Source of the DNA: Ursus arctos
Lineage: Eukaryota > Chordata > Mammalia > Carnivora > Ursidae
Assembly (NCBI RefSeq): GCF_023065955.2
Contig: NW_026623056.1
Location: forward strand, 85,931,256-85,995,255
Length of the DNA: 64,000 nt
Direction of reading: 5' to 3'
Both the position numbers and the translations under genes were made by a program. Under the pieces are notes generated by a model that saw nothing but the letters and a program-made list of their open reading frames with translations, searched no databases and was not told the DNA's origin. Shown one piece after another: positions 34,983 through 46,008 of this stretch. Numbering within the stretch: the first letter of the stretch is position 1; each line of letters begins with the position of its first letter.

Positions 34983-36540
34983 CATATTGTGGTTCTAGAA
35001 AGGATAGGTGGCTGGACATTTCTAGATGTCATGTGCTAGGCATTTAATATTTTGTCCCCATTCAGAATGTGGAGGAACAATGCATCTCAAGGTTGTCGAC
35101 TGAGGTCATGTGGCATCCAAATTAATGATTCTTCCCACTACTCAAGATCCTCAAGTATCTTTCACTCGAATGAAATCTTATCCAATCAGGCAAGAGAAAC
35201 AGAAAATAAAAGGACACAGCTTGACTGGGGCCAATGTCTTCCTCATTGCAGGGTCCTCAGGCACCTCAGGGAAAACCACAAGAAGTACTTTTTAAAACCC
35301 TGAAGTGTTTTGTGAAAATCCCTTGTCATCCAGACACTTAACAACTGCTACCCTTGATATTAGAAAAGATGAACCTTCCAGGGAAGGTGATTAATGTTGA
35401 ATCATCAAAGGTCTTGAGAAGCAGCTGTGGACTTACTGCCTGTGAATGGCCTTGAGAATCAAGTAATGCACTTGAAGTTGTGACCCCTGAGGAGATGATG
35501 TCTAAAATATCCAGATCACTGTTGCTGTGCTTTAGAACAGTGAGATTTGGAGACTGAGAGATTTCCTAAAAAATACATCCCTGGCCACATACAAAGTAAT
35601 GGTCTGGATAAACTGTAAGCCCGACACACACCCCAGCCCCACCAGTGCAAGGGTCCTTTTTAACTTGGGGGATGTGCTTTCCACAGTGACTATGAAAGGG
35701 CAACGGTTTTACACCCTACCTCACACACAGTGTCACACACTCAGAGTCACTCACACTCACATACAGTCTCTGTCTCTCTTACACACTCACATGCCCTCAC
35801 ACACCCTTAGCACAAGGTCATCGGGATGGCCCATACGGTTCTTAGCACATAGGTCACATACCTTCCAAGTCAGAGTCTCTGAAATAACCCTTGAACCATG
35901 AATACACCTGAGCCAAAATGTCTGGATCAGAGTCTTTGCTATGGAAGCTCCACAAGTTGTTCCTGCTTCCTGCACCTGTGTTTCCTGTCCTGAGCTGTCA
36001 GTCCAGAAGGGTCTACAGTCTCACCCAGTTCTAAGAAGGAGCCCCAGGTGGCCACCCTGCCCTCTTGGGGATGTGGTCCCTGGGTGGGACAGGCTTGGGG
36101 AAGAAGGACTGGTTGCAGCATCCACATCTAGGAATTCACCTAAAAAAACCCATCAGACTTCCCTCATATACACGGGTCAATACTTTCACAGCTGATTCTA
36201 GACTTCCTGAGATAGACAATTCAGAATAGAAAAGAAGTCATCACTTCATTACAAACAGTCTACAGAAAGTTAGTAGACTTTCTCCATCTACTGTCTCCAC
36301 TACAAGTACTTAAGAACATGGTCCCAAGCCCCTGTGAGTAAAGGCAGCTGCCTTTCTGGGATACCAGTGACCCAGTGTGGGTCCCTCTGTCCCATCTTGT
36401 TTTACTTCACACACATCTGTGTTTTGTACTTTTGAATCATGAATATGTATTTTTCCTATTGTGAGACAGGCAGACAATATTTTTGAAAAATAAATCTAAC
36501 TAATGGTAGGTAATATATATTTGAGAAGTACTCACTAAAA
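34706..36540. other. Left part of an inserted block with no homologue in other units
   Basis: The other units run directly from 'gaaaaagatatt' to the next intron text, but here about 4.16 kb intervenes (34706-38866). This left part has a (CT)n(CA)n microsatellite (34921-34979), a TCACAC-rich patch (35730-35815) and otherwise unique-looking sequence. Frames up to 100 codons exist, but none resembles a known protein to me. An AATAAA lies near 36489. Confidence 0.55.
34921..34979. repeat. (CT)n(CA)n microsatellite
   Basis: About 12 CT units are followed by about 17 CA units, within the inserted block of psi-B3 intron 2. Confidence 0.97.
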
Positions 36541-38330
36541 CACTTTTTAATTTAAATTCAAGTTAGTGAATATATACTGTAGTATTGGTTTGAGGAATAG
36601 AATTTAGTGATTCATCACTTACATACAACTTCAGTGCTCATCCCAACAAGTGCCCTCTTTAATGCCCTTCACCCATTTAGTCCATCTTCCGACCCACCTC
36701 CCCTCCAGCAACCCTCAGTTCTCTATATTTAAGAATCTCTTATGCTTAGCCTCCCACTCTGTTTTTATCTTATTTTATTTTTCCGTCTCTTCCCCTATGT
36801 TCATCTGGGTTTTTTTTTTTTTCATAAATTCCACATATGAGTGAAATCATATGACACTTGTCTTTCTCTGACTGACTTATTTGGCTTAGCATAATACGCT
36901 CTACTTCCATCCATGTTGTTACAGATGGCAAGATTTCATTCTTTCTGATGGCTGAGTAATATTCCATTCTATACATATACCACACCTTCTTTATCCATTC
37001 ATCAACTGATGGACACTTGGGCTGTTTCCATAATTTGGCTATTGTTGATAGTGCTGCTATAAACATTGGGGTGCGTGTGCCCCTAGGAATCAGCATTTTT
37101 GTATCTTTTGGATAAATACCTAGTACTACAATTGCTGAATCATAGGGTAGTTCTTTTTTTAACTTTTTGAGATACCTCCAGACTGTTTTCCAGGGCATCT
37201 GCACCAGTTGCATTCCCACCAACAGTGCAAAAGTGTTCTCCACTCTCCCCATCCATGCCAACATTTGTTCTTTCCTCAGTGGATAATTTCAGCCATTCTG
37301 ACAGGTATGAGGTGGTGTCTCATTGCAGTTTTGAGTTGTATTTCCCTGATGATGAGTAATGTTGAGCATCTTTTTATGTGTGTGTTAACCATCTAGATGT
37401 CTGCTTTGGAAAAGCATCTATTCATATCTTCTGCCCATTTCTTATGGGCATATTTATTTTTGGGGTGTTGAGTTTGATAAGTTCTTTATCAATTTTAGAT
37501 ACTAACCCTTTACCAGATATGCCACTTGCAAATATCTTCTCCCATTTCCTTGGTCACCTTTTCATTTTGTTGATTCTTTCCAGCTCTCTGCAGAAACTTT
37601 TTGCCTTGATGAGATCCCAATAGTTCATTTGTGCTTTTGCTTCCCTTGCTTTTGGAGATGTGTCTAGTAAGAATTTGCTGCGGCCGAGGTCAGAGAGGTT
37701 GCTCCCTGCTTTCTCCTCTAGGGTTTGGATAGTTTCCTGTCTTATGTTTAGGTCCTTCATCCATTTTGAATTTATTTTTGTGTATGGTGTAAGAAAATGT
37801 TCCAGTGTCATTCTTCCGCATGTGGCTGTCCAGTTTTCTCAACACCATTTGTTGAAGAGACTCCCTTATTTCCACTGGATATTCTTTCCTGGTTTGTTAA
37901 AGATCAGTTGACCATACAGTTGTGAGTCCATTTCTGGGTTCTCTATTCTGTTCCAATGACCTATAAGTCTGGTTTTGTGATGGTACATACTGTTGATGAC
38001 TACAGCTTTGTAATATAGCTTGAAGTCCAGAATTGTGATGCCTCCCACTTTGCTTTGCTTTTTCAATACTCCTTTGACTATTTGGGGTCTTCTCTGGTTC
38101 CACATAAATTTTAGAATGTTTGTTCTAGCCCTCTGAAAAAGCTGATGTTATTTTCATAGCGATTGCATTGAATTTGTAGAGTGCTTGAATAGTACAGACA
38201 TTTTAACAATCTATGTTATTCCAATCCATGAACATGAAATATTTTTCCTTTTCTTTCTGTCTTCTTCAATCTCATCCATAGGTGTTCCATAGTTTGCAGC
38301 AGTACTCATTCAAACATTTGAGAAATAGGT
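36541..38330 (-). mobile_element. 5'-truncated L1, reverse strand, with decayed ORF2 C-terminus
   Basis: Read on the minus strand it encodes segments typical of the LINE-1 ORF2 C-terminal region: KINSKWMKDLN (near 37780), [13 protein letters not shown] IYPKDTK, MFIAALSTIAKLWKQPKCP and EYYSAIRKNEI (37264-36770). Frameshifts separate the blocks at about 37300-37550 and 37811-37866. The 3' UTR-like end is at the left (about 36541-36760). Only the last part of ORF2 is present, so it is incapable of moving itself. Confidence 0.85.
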
Positions 38331-38651
38331 TCCATTAACCTCACACTTAACATGTTGTAGATGAAACAAAGGCCTGGAGTAAGGGACCCCTTTCTAAAAG
38401 ATGTTCATCTTAGAAGACTGTTACGTTAAGACAGTTTCTATACTTCATTTTAATTCTCTCTAAACACCACTTCATGAGAGTCAGAGTGCCATACATTATC
38501 TTTTCCATTTAACTTTTCTGGTACTGCCATTCCTTAGTGGGAGGGAGCTTAGAGTTCAGTGACAATGACTCTCTTTCCTGGATATTTACATTAAAAAGGA
38601 GAGTTCTCTGATTTTCTTCAATCTCTGTTCATATGATCTCATGACCTTTCT

Positions 38652-38834
38652 CTATTTTTTAATTTTATTTATTTATTTGTCAGAGAGAGAGCACAAGCAG
38701 CGGGAGCAGCAGGCAGAGGGAGAAGGCTTCCCACTGAGCAAGGAGCCCAACGTGGGGCTTGATCCCAGGACCCTGGGATCATGACCTGAGCTGAAGGCAG
38801 ACGCTTAACTGACTGAGCAAGCCCGGCGTTCCAA
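38652..38834 (-). mobile_element. CAN-type SINE with 14-bp target duplication
   Basis: T-rich tail, 'gtggggcttgatcccagga' and a tRNA-like head near 38815-38832. CTCATGACCTTTCT flanks both sides (38638-38651 and 38835-38848). Confidence 0.88.
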
Positions 38835-38883
38835 CTCATGACCTTTCTATAATGCTAAAAATACTCATTTAAACATAAAAACA

Positions 38884-39120
38884 GGTATACCTGGGTGGCT
38901 CAGTGGGTTAAGCAGCCAACTCTTAGTATCATCAGCTCAGGTCATGATCTCAGGGTTGTGGAATCGAGCCCTGGGTCAGGCTCTGCACTCTGCAGGGACT
39001 CTTCTTGGGATTCTCTCTCTCCATCTTCCTCTGCCCCCCCCCCACCGGCTATGCCAACGCTCTCTCTCACTCACGCTCTCCCTAAAAAAAGAAATAAATC
39101 TTTAAATAATTAAAAAAATA
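38884..39120 (+). mobile_element. CAN-type SINE, plus strand
   Basis: The head 'ggtatacctgggtggctcag', then 'aggtcatgatctcagggttg', a CT-rich part with a C-run near 39037-39046, and a tail with aaataaatct. It interrupts the 'aatactcattt ... aaaaactg' text that is continuous in other units. Confidence 0.85.
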
Positions 39121-39207
39121 TAAAAATAGTAGACTATTTACTTATACATGTCAATACAAGTTCATTGTTACAATTACTAATGATATTTTCAAAAAAGACT
39201 TAGTGAG

Positions 39208-39335
39208 TCAAACCAGGGATGTACTGTATGGTGACTAACATAATATAATAAAAAAATGTTATTGTAATAAAAAAATAAACTGCAAATTTCAAATACACTG
39301 TAAAATAAATAAATAATTAAAAAAATTTTAAAAAC
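39208..39335 (+). mobile_element. L1 3' stub with exact 17-bp target duplication
   Basis: It starts 'tcaaaccagggatgtactg', then 'tatggtgactaacataatat', and runs into an A-rich tail with AATAAA-like units. AAAAAAGACTTAGTGAG is present at 39191-39207 and 39336-39352. The single copy of this target is seen in other units (for example near 27772-27788). Confidence 0.85.
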
Positions 39336-39611
39336 AAAAAAGACTTAGTGAGAAATGTGTCATTGCTTCATACTTTTAACAGCTTTATTCAAATACAATA
39401 CACATATTGTACACTTCATCCATCTCAGATATCCAACTCAGTGGATTTTAGTAATGGACGGAGTTGTGGAACCATCACTGCTTCAAGATTAGCACACTGT
39501 CATCAGCCCAGGGAGATCCTGTGACCTTAACTACCAGCTCTTTCTTACCCCATTCCCCCTACACCAGGCAACCACCAGTCTACTCTCTCTCCCTACATTT
39601 CCTTTTCTGAA

Positions 39612-39730
39612 ATTAGATAGATAGATGATAGATAGATAGATGATAGATAGATAGATAGATATACACACACATATACGTATACATGTATGTATATATGTGT
39701 CTGTGTATATATATACATATATACACACAG
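39612..39730. repeat. (GATA)n and AT/AC-rich microsatellite
   Basis: GATA units with interspersed GATGATA are followed by an alternating AT/AC tract. It lies inside the B3 copy of the ancient L1 fragment and is absent from the other five copies. Confidence 0.93.
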
Positions 39731-40528
39731 AGAGGATCATATAATGAATTGTCTTTTGTGACTGCCCTCTTTATTTCAGATAATATTATCAAGGTTCATT
39801 CATGTTCAGCATGGACTTCATTTCTTTTTATAACATCTCTTTAACACATCACTTTTCCACTGCCCCTTTCCGTGACCATATTGCTAGGCATTTTGTCACT
39901 GCTCCCGAGATATGTAATTCCAAACCTGGAGAAAAAGTCATGCAACTCAGCCCGCTGAGATGATTTGTTTTTACCTGGCCCCACCAGAGTGACAGCCTCC
40001 CTACCCCAATGCAGTCTGATAACGTTCAAATGCATCAATAAACTGATCGGTTGTCTCTTGACTGATAAACACTTGTTAATAATGGACTACACAAGTGACC
40101 AAAAATCTCCAGGTGGTCCCAAGGAGGACCTATAAGGAAAAGTGGCTCTCTACTCATGACGTCAGGGAGTGCCTCCTATCACTCTGCTTAGCATGTTCCT
40201 GTATAAGGCATGTTCCTTTCTTTATGGAACATCTGGACACTGCCCAGACCCATTAAGATCATCTCTCTGACATCCTCTGAGACATTGTGGATAAGACAAG
40301 GTTCAAGATTGTATCATGTCCGTCACTTACAGAGGCAGTCTTCACTAACACTCAGCCAACTGGGAATTTGTCCAAAATGGACAAATAGTAGCAGTTTCAG
40401 TATTTATCATCTTCGTGCATGCCATGCTACATGACTCTCTCTGTTGTATTTTAGGCAGAGTGGTGAATGTGTCTAGCATAATGAGCTTCAAAGCCCTTAA
40501 ATCATGCAGCCCAGAACTGCAGCAGAAA

Positions 40529-40803
40529 AAAGGATAAAGAAAGGGGGGGTAATCAGAAGGGGGAATGAAGCATGAGAGACTATGGACTCTGAGAAACAAA
40601 CTGAGGGCTTCAGAGGGGATGGGGGTGGGGAATGGGATAGGCTGGTGATGGGTAGTAAGGACAGCACGTATTGCATGGTGCACTGAGTGTTATACACGAC
40701 TAATGAATCATCGAAATTTACATCAGAAAAAAAAGAAAGAAAGAAACTCAATTTTAGCATCCACAAATAAATTTTTATTGGAACACACACAAAAAAAAGA
40801 AAG
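40529..40803 (+). mobile_element. L1 3' end inside exon 3 of psi-B3, with short 3' transduction
   Basis: It splits the codons for QQKF. Text such as 'gactatggactctgagaaac' and 'gcatggtgcactgagtgtta' is L1 3' UTR, ending in an A-rich run near 40727-40747. About 45 further bases follow, with AATAAA at 40766-40771, and a second A-run starts at 40791. That order is the signature of 3' transduction. Short A-rich flanks hide the target duplication. Confidence 0.8.
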
Positions 40804-41317
40804 AAATTTATGAATGAGACCATCACAGAGGAGGAGCTGGTGGGGTTCATGAACAAGTTTGTGGAAGACACAAAGAAAGGAGTACAGCAGAAGGAGGGCT
40901 GGCCTGATATACAACTAGTCCCATAGGCAGTGTCCAAGATGGGTGTCACGGTCCTGTCCAGAATCCATGCCAGGAACCTGAGTGAGCAGAGGAGAGGGGA
41001 CAAGATCCTCCTGAATGCCTGCTGCCCTGGGTGGGTGAGAACAGACATGGGTGGACCAACAGCCATCAAAAGCCCAGAAGAAGGAGCAGAGACCCCTGTC
41101 TACTTGGCTCTTTTGCCCTCGGATGCTGAGAGGCCTCATGGAGACTTTCTTATGGAGAAGAAAGTTGAACAATGGGGACTCCTCTATCAGTTCCCTTCAT
41201 GGGTCCCATTCTGATCCCATCATCATCTGACCAAAACAACTCTTACATTGTCAACAATATTCATAACAATAAAGAAGGAAGGAAGGAAGGAAGGAAGGAA
41301 GGAAGGAAGGAAGGAAA

Positions 41318-41358
<41 letters not shown>

Positions 41359-42756
41359 AAAAAGAAAAAAAAAGAAAAGAAAAAGAATCACTATCCCTAT
41401 GGAGTAATCACATTGAATTGGTGACAAATTCTTTGAAGTGACTTCTAATTTCAACTCTGATACAGGAGAAGAAAAAGTACAATTGATGACATAATGAATG
41501 GAAATCATAGATGAATAAACAATCTAAGTATGTGTCCATGTGCACAGACGGCTCCATGCCAACCAGCCCAAAACTCTAACAGACCCTACATCATGTCAAG
41601 AGAAGGGACAGTTTAAATCAGGACTTGGTAAACACTAGTGAAAGATCCAGAGAGTAAGTATTTTTGCCTTTGCAAGACCAGTGGCCTCTGTTGGACATAC
41701 TCAAATCTGCTGTCGTAGCTTGAAAGTCACCACAGGCCATATAGTAACCATGAATGGGGCTGGATTTCACTGGCCAGCATACTTGATCAGCCTCTACGAT
41801 GACACGGGCAAGCTCATGAAGGACAGACATCCTCTGTGGTCTCGTTAAATATCAAACTCACTGGGGGAAAAACAACTGCGAGGTGTGAAATGGGAGTGGG
41901 CGCTTAAGGTACATCCATAGGACAAGCTGAGACAAGGGGAAAAGTGAATGTGGATGGGTATCAATGGAAATGAAAGAATGATTGTCAAATCTCCCCAAGG
42001 TGAATGTGTTATTCACGTAGGGATAAAGGGTCACCGGGTTTGTAACATTAACAAGGGTCAGCAAAATACCAACAGAAGGGGAACACATAACGATAGTGAA
42101 ACATTCGTCATTGTTGCGGCTAGTCTGGTGAAGACATGGCTGTCCACAATACTATTCTTTCCACTGTCCTCTTGAAAGCTCTCAACACAAACATCTGGAC
42201 ACTAAAAGGTCCTGGCTCTGCCACCTAACCGGGTGACCTTAAGCAAAATCCTGCATGTTGCTCTTTGTCAGTGTCCTCAGGTGAACAAGGGGGCGTACGT
42301 CATAGCACTGCTGTGAAGAGGAAGTGAACTGATACAGGTGGACAGGCTGAAAACAATGGCCAGGCAAAGTGTCCTCCATCATGAGCCCCTGTAGTGGGGC
42401 CTGACACATCCATGACCCTGAGCGGAAGTTCCTACTGCCCCACATCCAGCCTGGCTCCCCGTGGGTTCAGTGAATACCCACCACGTCCCTCCCCTCACAG
42501 AAGTATCCATGTGCTACAGACCCGTCTCCTCTCATGATTACTTTTCACTCTTCACCGGGGATTTTCAGGCTAACAGAAAAGAAAACTGAAGGCCCATGCA
42601 AGCAAGCTTAAGTCTTTTATTTTGAAAGTGAGGTTTCCTTTGGGGCCCCTGGCTGGCTCAAATGGTTTAGCTCGGCACTCTTCATCTTAAAGTTGTAAGT
42701 TTGAGCGAGCACAAGTTGGGTGCAGAGATTACTTAAAAATAAAATCTTTTAAAAAA

Positions 42757-43490
42757 TGAAGAGGATGTGGAGAAAGGGGATCCCTCCTACATTGTTGGTG
42801 GGAATGCAAGTTGGTACAGCCACTCTGGAAAACAGTGTGCAGGTCCCTTAAAAAGTTAAAAATTGAGCTACCCTCTGATCCACCAATTGCACTACTGGGT
42901 ATTTACCCCAAAGATACAGACGTAGTGAAGAGAAGGGCCATATGCACCCCAATGTTCATAGCAGCATTGTCCACAATAGCCAAACTGTGGAAGGAGCTGA
43001 GATGCCCTTCAACAGATGACTGGATTAAGAAGATGTGGTCCATATATACAATGGAATATTACTCAGCCATCAAAAAGAATGATTTCACAACATTTGCTGC
43101 AACATGGACAGTAGTGGAGGAGATAATACTAAGCGAAATAAGTCAAGCAGAGAAAGACAATTGTCATATGGTTTCACTCATTTATGCAACATAAGAAGTA
43201 GGAAGATCGGTAGGAGAAGAAAGAGAAGAAGAAAGGGGGGTAAACAGAAGGGGGAATGAACCATGAGAGACTATGGACTCTGGGAAACAAACTGAGGGCT
43301 TTGGGTGGGGGTGGAATGGGATAGACTGGTGATGGGTATTAAGGAGGGCACGTATTGCATGGTGCACTGGGTGTTATATGCAAGTAATGAATCATGGAAC
43401 TTTACATCAAAAACTAGGGATGTACTGTGTGGAGACTAACATAATATAATAAAAAATATTATTATTAAAAAATAACTAAATAAATAAATA
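42757..43490 (+). mobile_element. 5'-truncated L1 with an open ORF2 tail
   Basis: The plus-strand frame 42811-43194 encodes the ORF2 C-terminal segment: LIYPKDT-like [43 protein letters not shown] and LSEISQAEKDN. It is followed by the 3' UTR ('gactatggactctgggaaac', 'gggcacgtattgcatggtgc') and an AATAAA-rich end at about 43440-43490. Only a few hundred codons' worth of a full L1 is present. It landed in the tail of a SINE. Confidence 0.88.
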
Positions 43491-44990
43491 AAGTCCTTAT
43501 TTGTGAAGTACTTCAAAAGCAGAAATAGGATGTAAATCTTTTTTGCAAGCTACTGATCATGTTTCTGAGAAGCCCCATTGCTTAATATGTTAACCCCCTA
43601 TTTTACCAAAGAAGAAAAAAATAAAAGCAAAGCAGAGTGGTATGATTTAGGGATGTTATCGCTTACAAACTACATTTCCCAGAGAACTGTGGTCCAATTC
43701 TTATCTTCTTCCAGTACAGCTCTTATTACACGTGGAAGTATGACATTGATAATTTGCTGAACTTTGATAGAAGCTGCTATGCAACCACGTTGTAACAATT
43801 GAGACCTTCTGGACCTTTGCAATAACAAAAAACAAAAAAAAGAAGAAGAAGAAGAAAACTGGTTCTTCTGACTACAGTACTTACCAAGCAGTTGCAGATT
43901 AGGGGAGCATCCTGGACTGGGAGTTGTGGTCCCAACTACAAGCCATGTGACTCAAGGCCATACTTGACTCTCAGGGCAGAAGCCTGAGGTTCTACCTTTT
44001 TAAAGGTACGGGCAGGACCAGGTGAACTCTAAATTCCCCACCGGCTCTAAAATTTTGTGACTCTACATGGAGGCTGAAATTATTTTTAAATTAACTTAAA
44101 AATATTTTCCCACCTAGATATTACATGAGTATATTTTTCTTAGAAAAAGGAAATAAAGTACAGCATGACGGATGGAGCCAAAATGCCCTTTTGACTAATT
44201 TCTACCAAACCCAGGCCCCTCTTCTCTTCCTTCCCTGTCTCCTCACAGTTAACCACTATACTAAGTTTGGTGTGTACTTTCGAGATTTCAAGAAATATGT
44301 ATACATAAAATTATATACCCACTGAAATTTCTAGTCTTGTGCTTCTTTTTCCTTTTTTTTTTTTTTTAAATATAAATGGTTTAGGGAACTAATTCAGTAG
44401 TCCCCAAGACCACCCCAAAGTTCAGTTATTCACTAGGAGCACTCATAGGATTCAGCATAGAACTGTATTCATCACTATGATTTATTATAGCAGAATACTA
44501 AACAGCAAAATTAGCAAAGAAAATAGTCACATGAACTGAAATCAGGACATCGGGCACAAGCGCCCAAAAGATCTCTTCCAGTGCAATCACACGGGATGTG
44601 CTTAATTCCTCCACAATGAATTGGGACACTTCTGAAATGTTGTCTGCTATAGCCCATTAAGACTCAGTGCTCAGGGTTTTTATATGGAGCTGGTCACAAA
44701 GGCACCCTCTAGCTGGCATATCCCCAAATTCCACACTCCCAGAAAGCAAGCAGGTGTTCAGCATAAACTGCATTGGTTGTACAGTTTAGGTTCAATGCAT
44801 CATTCTTATCAAAGAATAGTGGGACTGCTCCTGAAATTCAAGTTCCTAGACACTAGCCATAGGCCAACCATACAAGAGTTCTTTCTAACGATAGCAGTTT
44901 CATTTTGCATTTTAACTCTTTCCTGCACATTAAATAACTTTCTGAAACTTGCTTTTTTCATTTAATAAAATGTTTTTGAGATTGAAAAAA
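43491..44990 (+). mobile_element. Probable 3'-transduced flank of the L1 at 42757
   Basis: No other unit has this sequence. It starts right after the L1 A-rich end and finishes with AATAAA (44964-44969), about 15 nt, and a pure A-run from 44985, after which the interrupted SINE tail resumes. It carries older repeats: a MIR3-like patch about 43905-44065 ('ctctaaaattttgtgactct') and what looks like an ancient LTR fragment about 44390-44800. Nested independent insertions remain possible. Confidence 0.5.
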
Positions 44991-46008
44991 AAAACTTAAA
45001 TTAAAATAAATAAATAATAAAATAAAATAAATAAAATAAAATAAAATAAAAAAGAAGTACCCGGTTTCCTTTAAGGTTTTCCCTTCTGCAAGGCTGTTGA
45101 TTTCCTTCCTGTTAGCTTGTATTTCTAAACTGACCCACGAGGAAAATCAATGTCTAGCTCAAGACGATAGAATCTCTACTGCTAGTTTGGAAACCTGGTA
45201 TCACAACGACCTCTTTTCCTTGATACTTAAAAAAATAATCCAAACCGTCTATACTGCTTATTAAGTGTGAGGTTGGACTACAAGCAGGCATTCTAACAAG
45301 CACAGGCACGTGTACCCATGGAATAAAACATTCCAATCACTGGCCTGGCTCACACTAATTTTCAAAAACATCCCTTCACACTGGGGCCCCCTGGAATCAC
45401 ACAGAGGAAGGAGCCCTGCCCACAGCCAAGTCTCAGCACAGGACTGATTTCTCCCTCTTGATTTTCCCTTAAGAAAGCAAGGGGATCTGTATCCTGAGAA
45501 GCAGTTTCCCTAGACAGACAACTTCACTGTATTTTAGAGGAAAGCAACCATTCCCATTTTGCGGAGGAAGGACACATTCCCAAGACAATTACTCTGCTCT
45601 TTTGTTCTCCCTCTGAGGTCTCCCAAAATAGTTCACTTGAATGCTATCAATCTCTAGTGCTCTATTAACCCGTCACCCACCACCTTTGTTGTGGGGAGCA
45701 CATCAGTACTCCCCGAACCACTGCTTGGCTCAGAGTTGAGATCCTAAGAGGAAGGAGTCCTCATTGGGCTCAGGGTGCAACCCTGGGAGGGGTGGATCTG
45801 GTATAGGCTCACTAGGGAACCTTCTGGAACATTTGGTCTCTCCTTTGATGGCGAGACTGAGGAAGGGCCTTGCGCTGAAGGAGGCACAGCACTGGAATCT
45901 ACAACACACTTCCATTGGTATCTCTGACTGTCTACACCACGAGCCCTCAGTATGGCCTACAACACAATCCACTCACCACACAGGGCCTTGCTTGACCTGC
46001 ACGCAGCG

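Larger units (their letters stand above)
31390..41214 (+). pseudogene. psi-B3: mosaic CBR1-like pseudogene split by L1
   Basis: Exon 1 (31390-31694) starts MSLALRVSLVTGTNKGISF, closer to type A in its first half. A net 16-nt imperfect tandem duplication near 31487-31515 (TTCACGGCAC then CTCACGGCAC) shifts the frame, and the donor GT is AT (31695-31696). Intron 1 resembles type A without its L1. Exon 2 (32255-32362) is intact. Intron 2 is swollen to about 8 kb by two SINEs, a block of about 4.2 kb and an L1 stub. Exon 3 begins at 40455, is interrupted at 40529-40803 by an L1 3' end, resumes with FMNETITEEELVG, has TAG at 40924-40926 at the catalytic Tyr, and ends at 41214. The GC-box survives at 31231-31239. 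This is the most heavily damaged copy. Confidence 0.88.
41215..46008 (+). other. Spacer between B3 and A4 with a large insertion
   Basis: Corresponds to 2890-5429 plus a (GGAA)n/(GAAA)n tract (41274-41385) and about 2.2 kb inserted in the tail of the SINE at 42641 (42757-44990). The hAT-like fossil and MIR copies precede the insertion, and the A4 5' flank follows. No gene is seen. Here the tiny L1 tail of 4475-4535 is absent. Confidence 0.65.
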
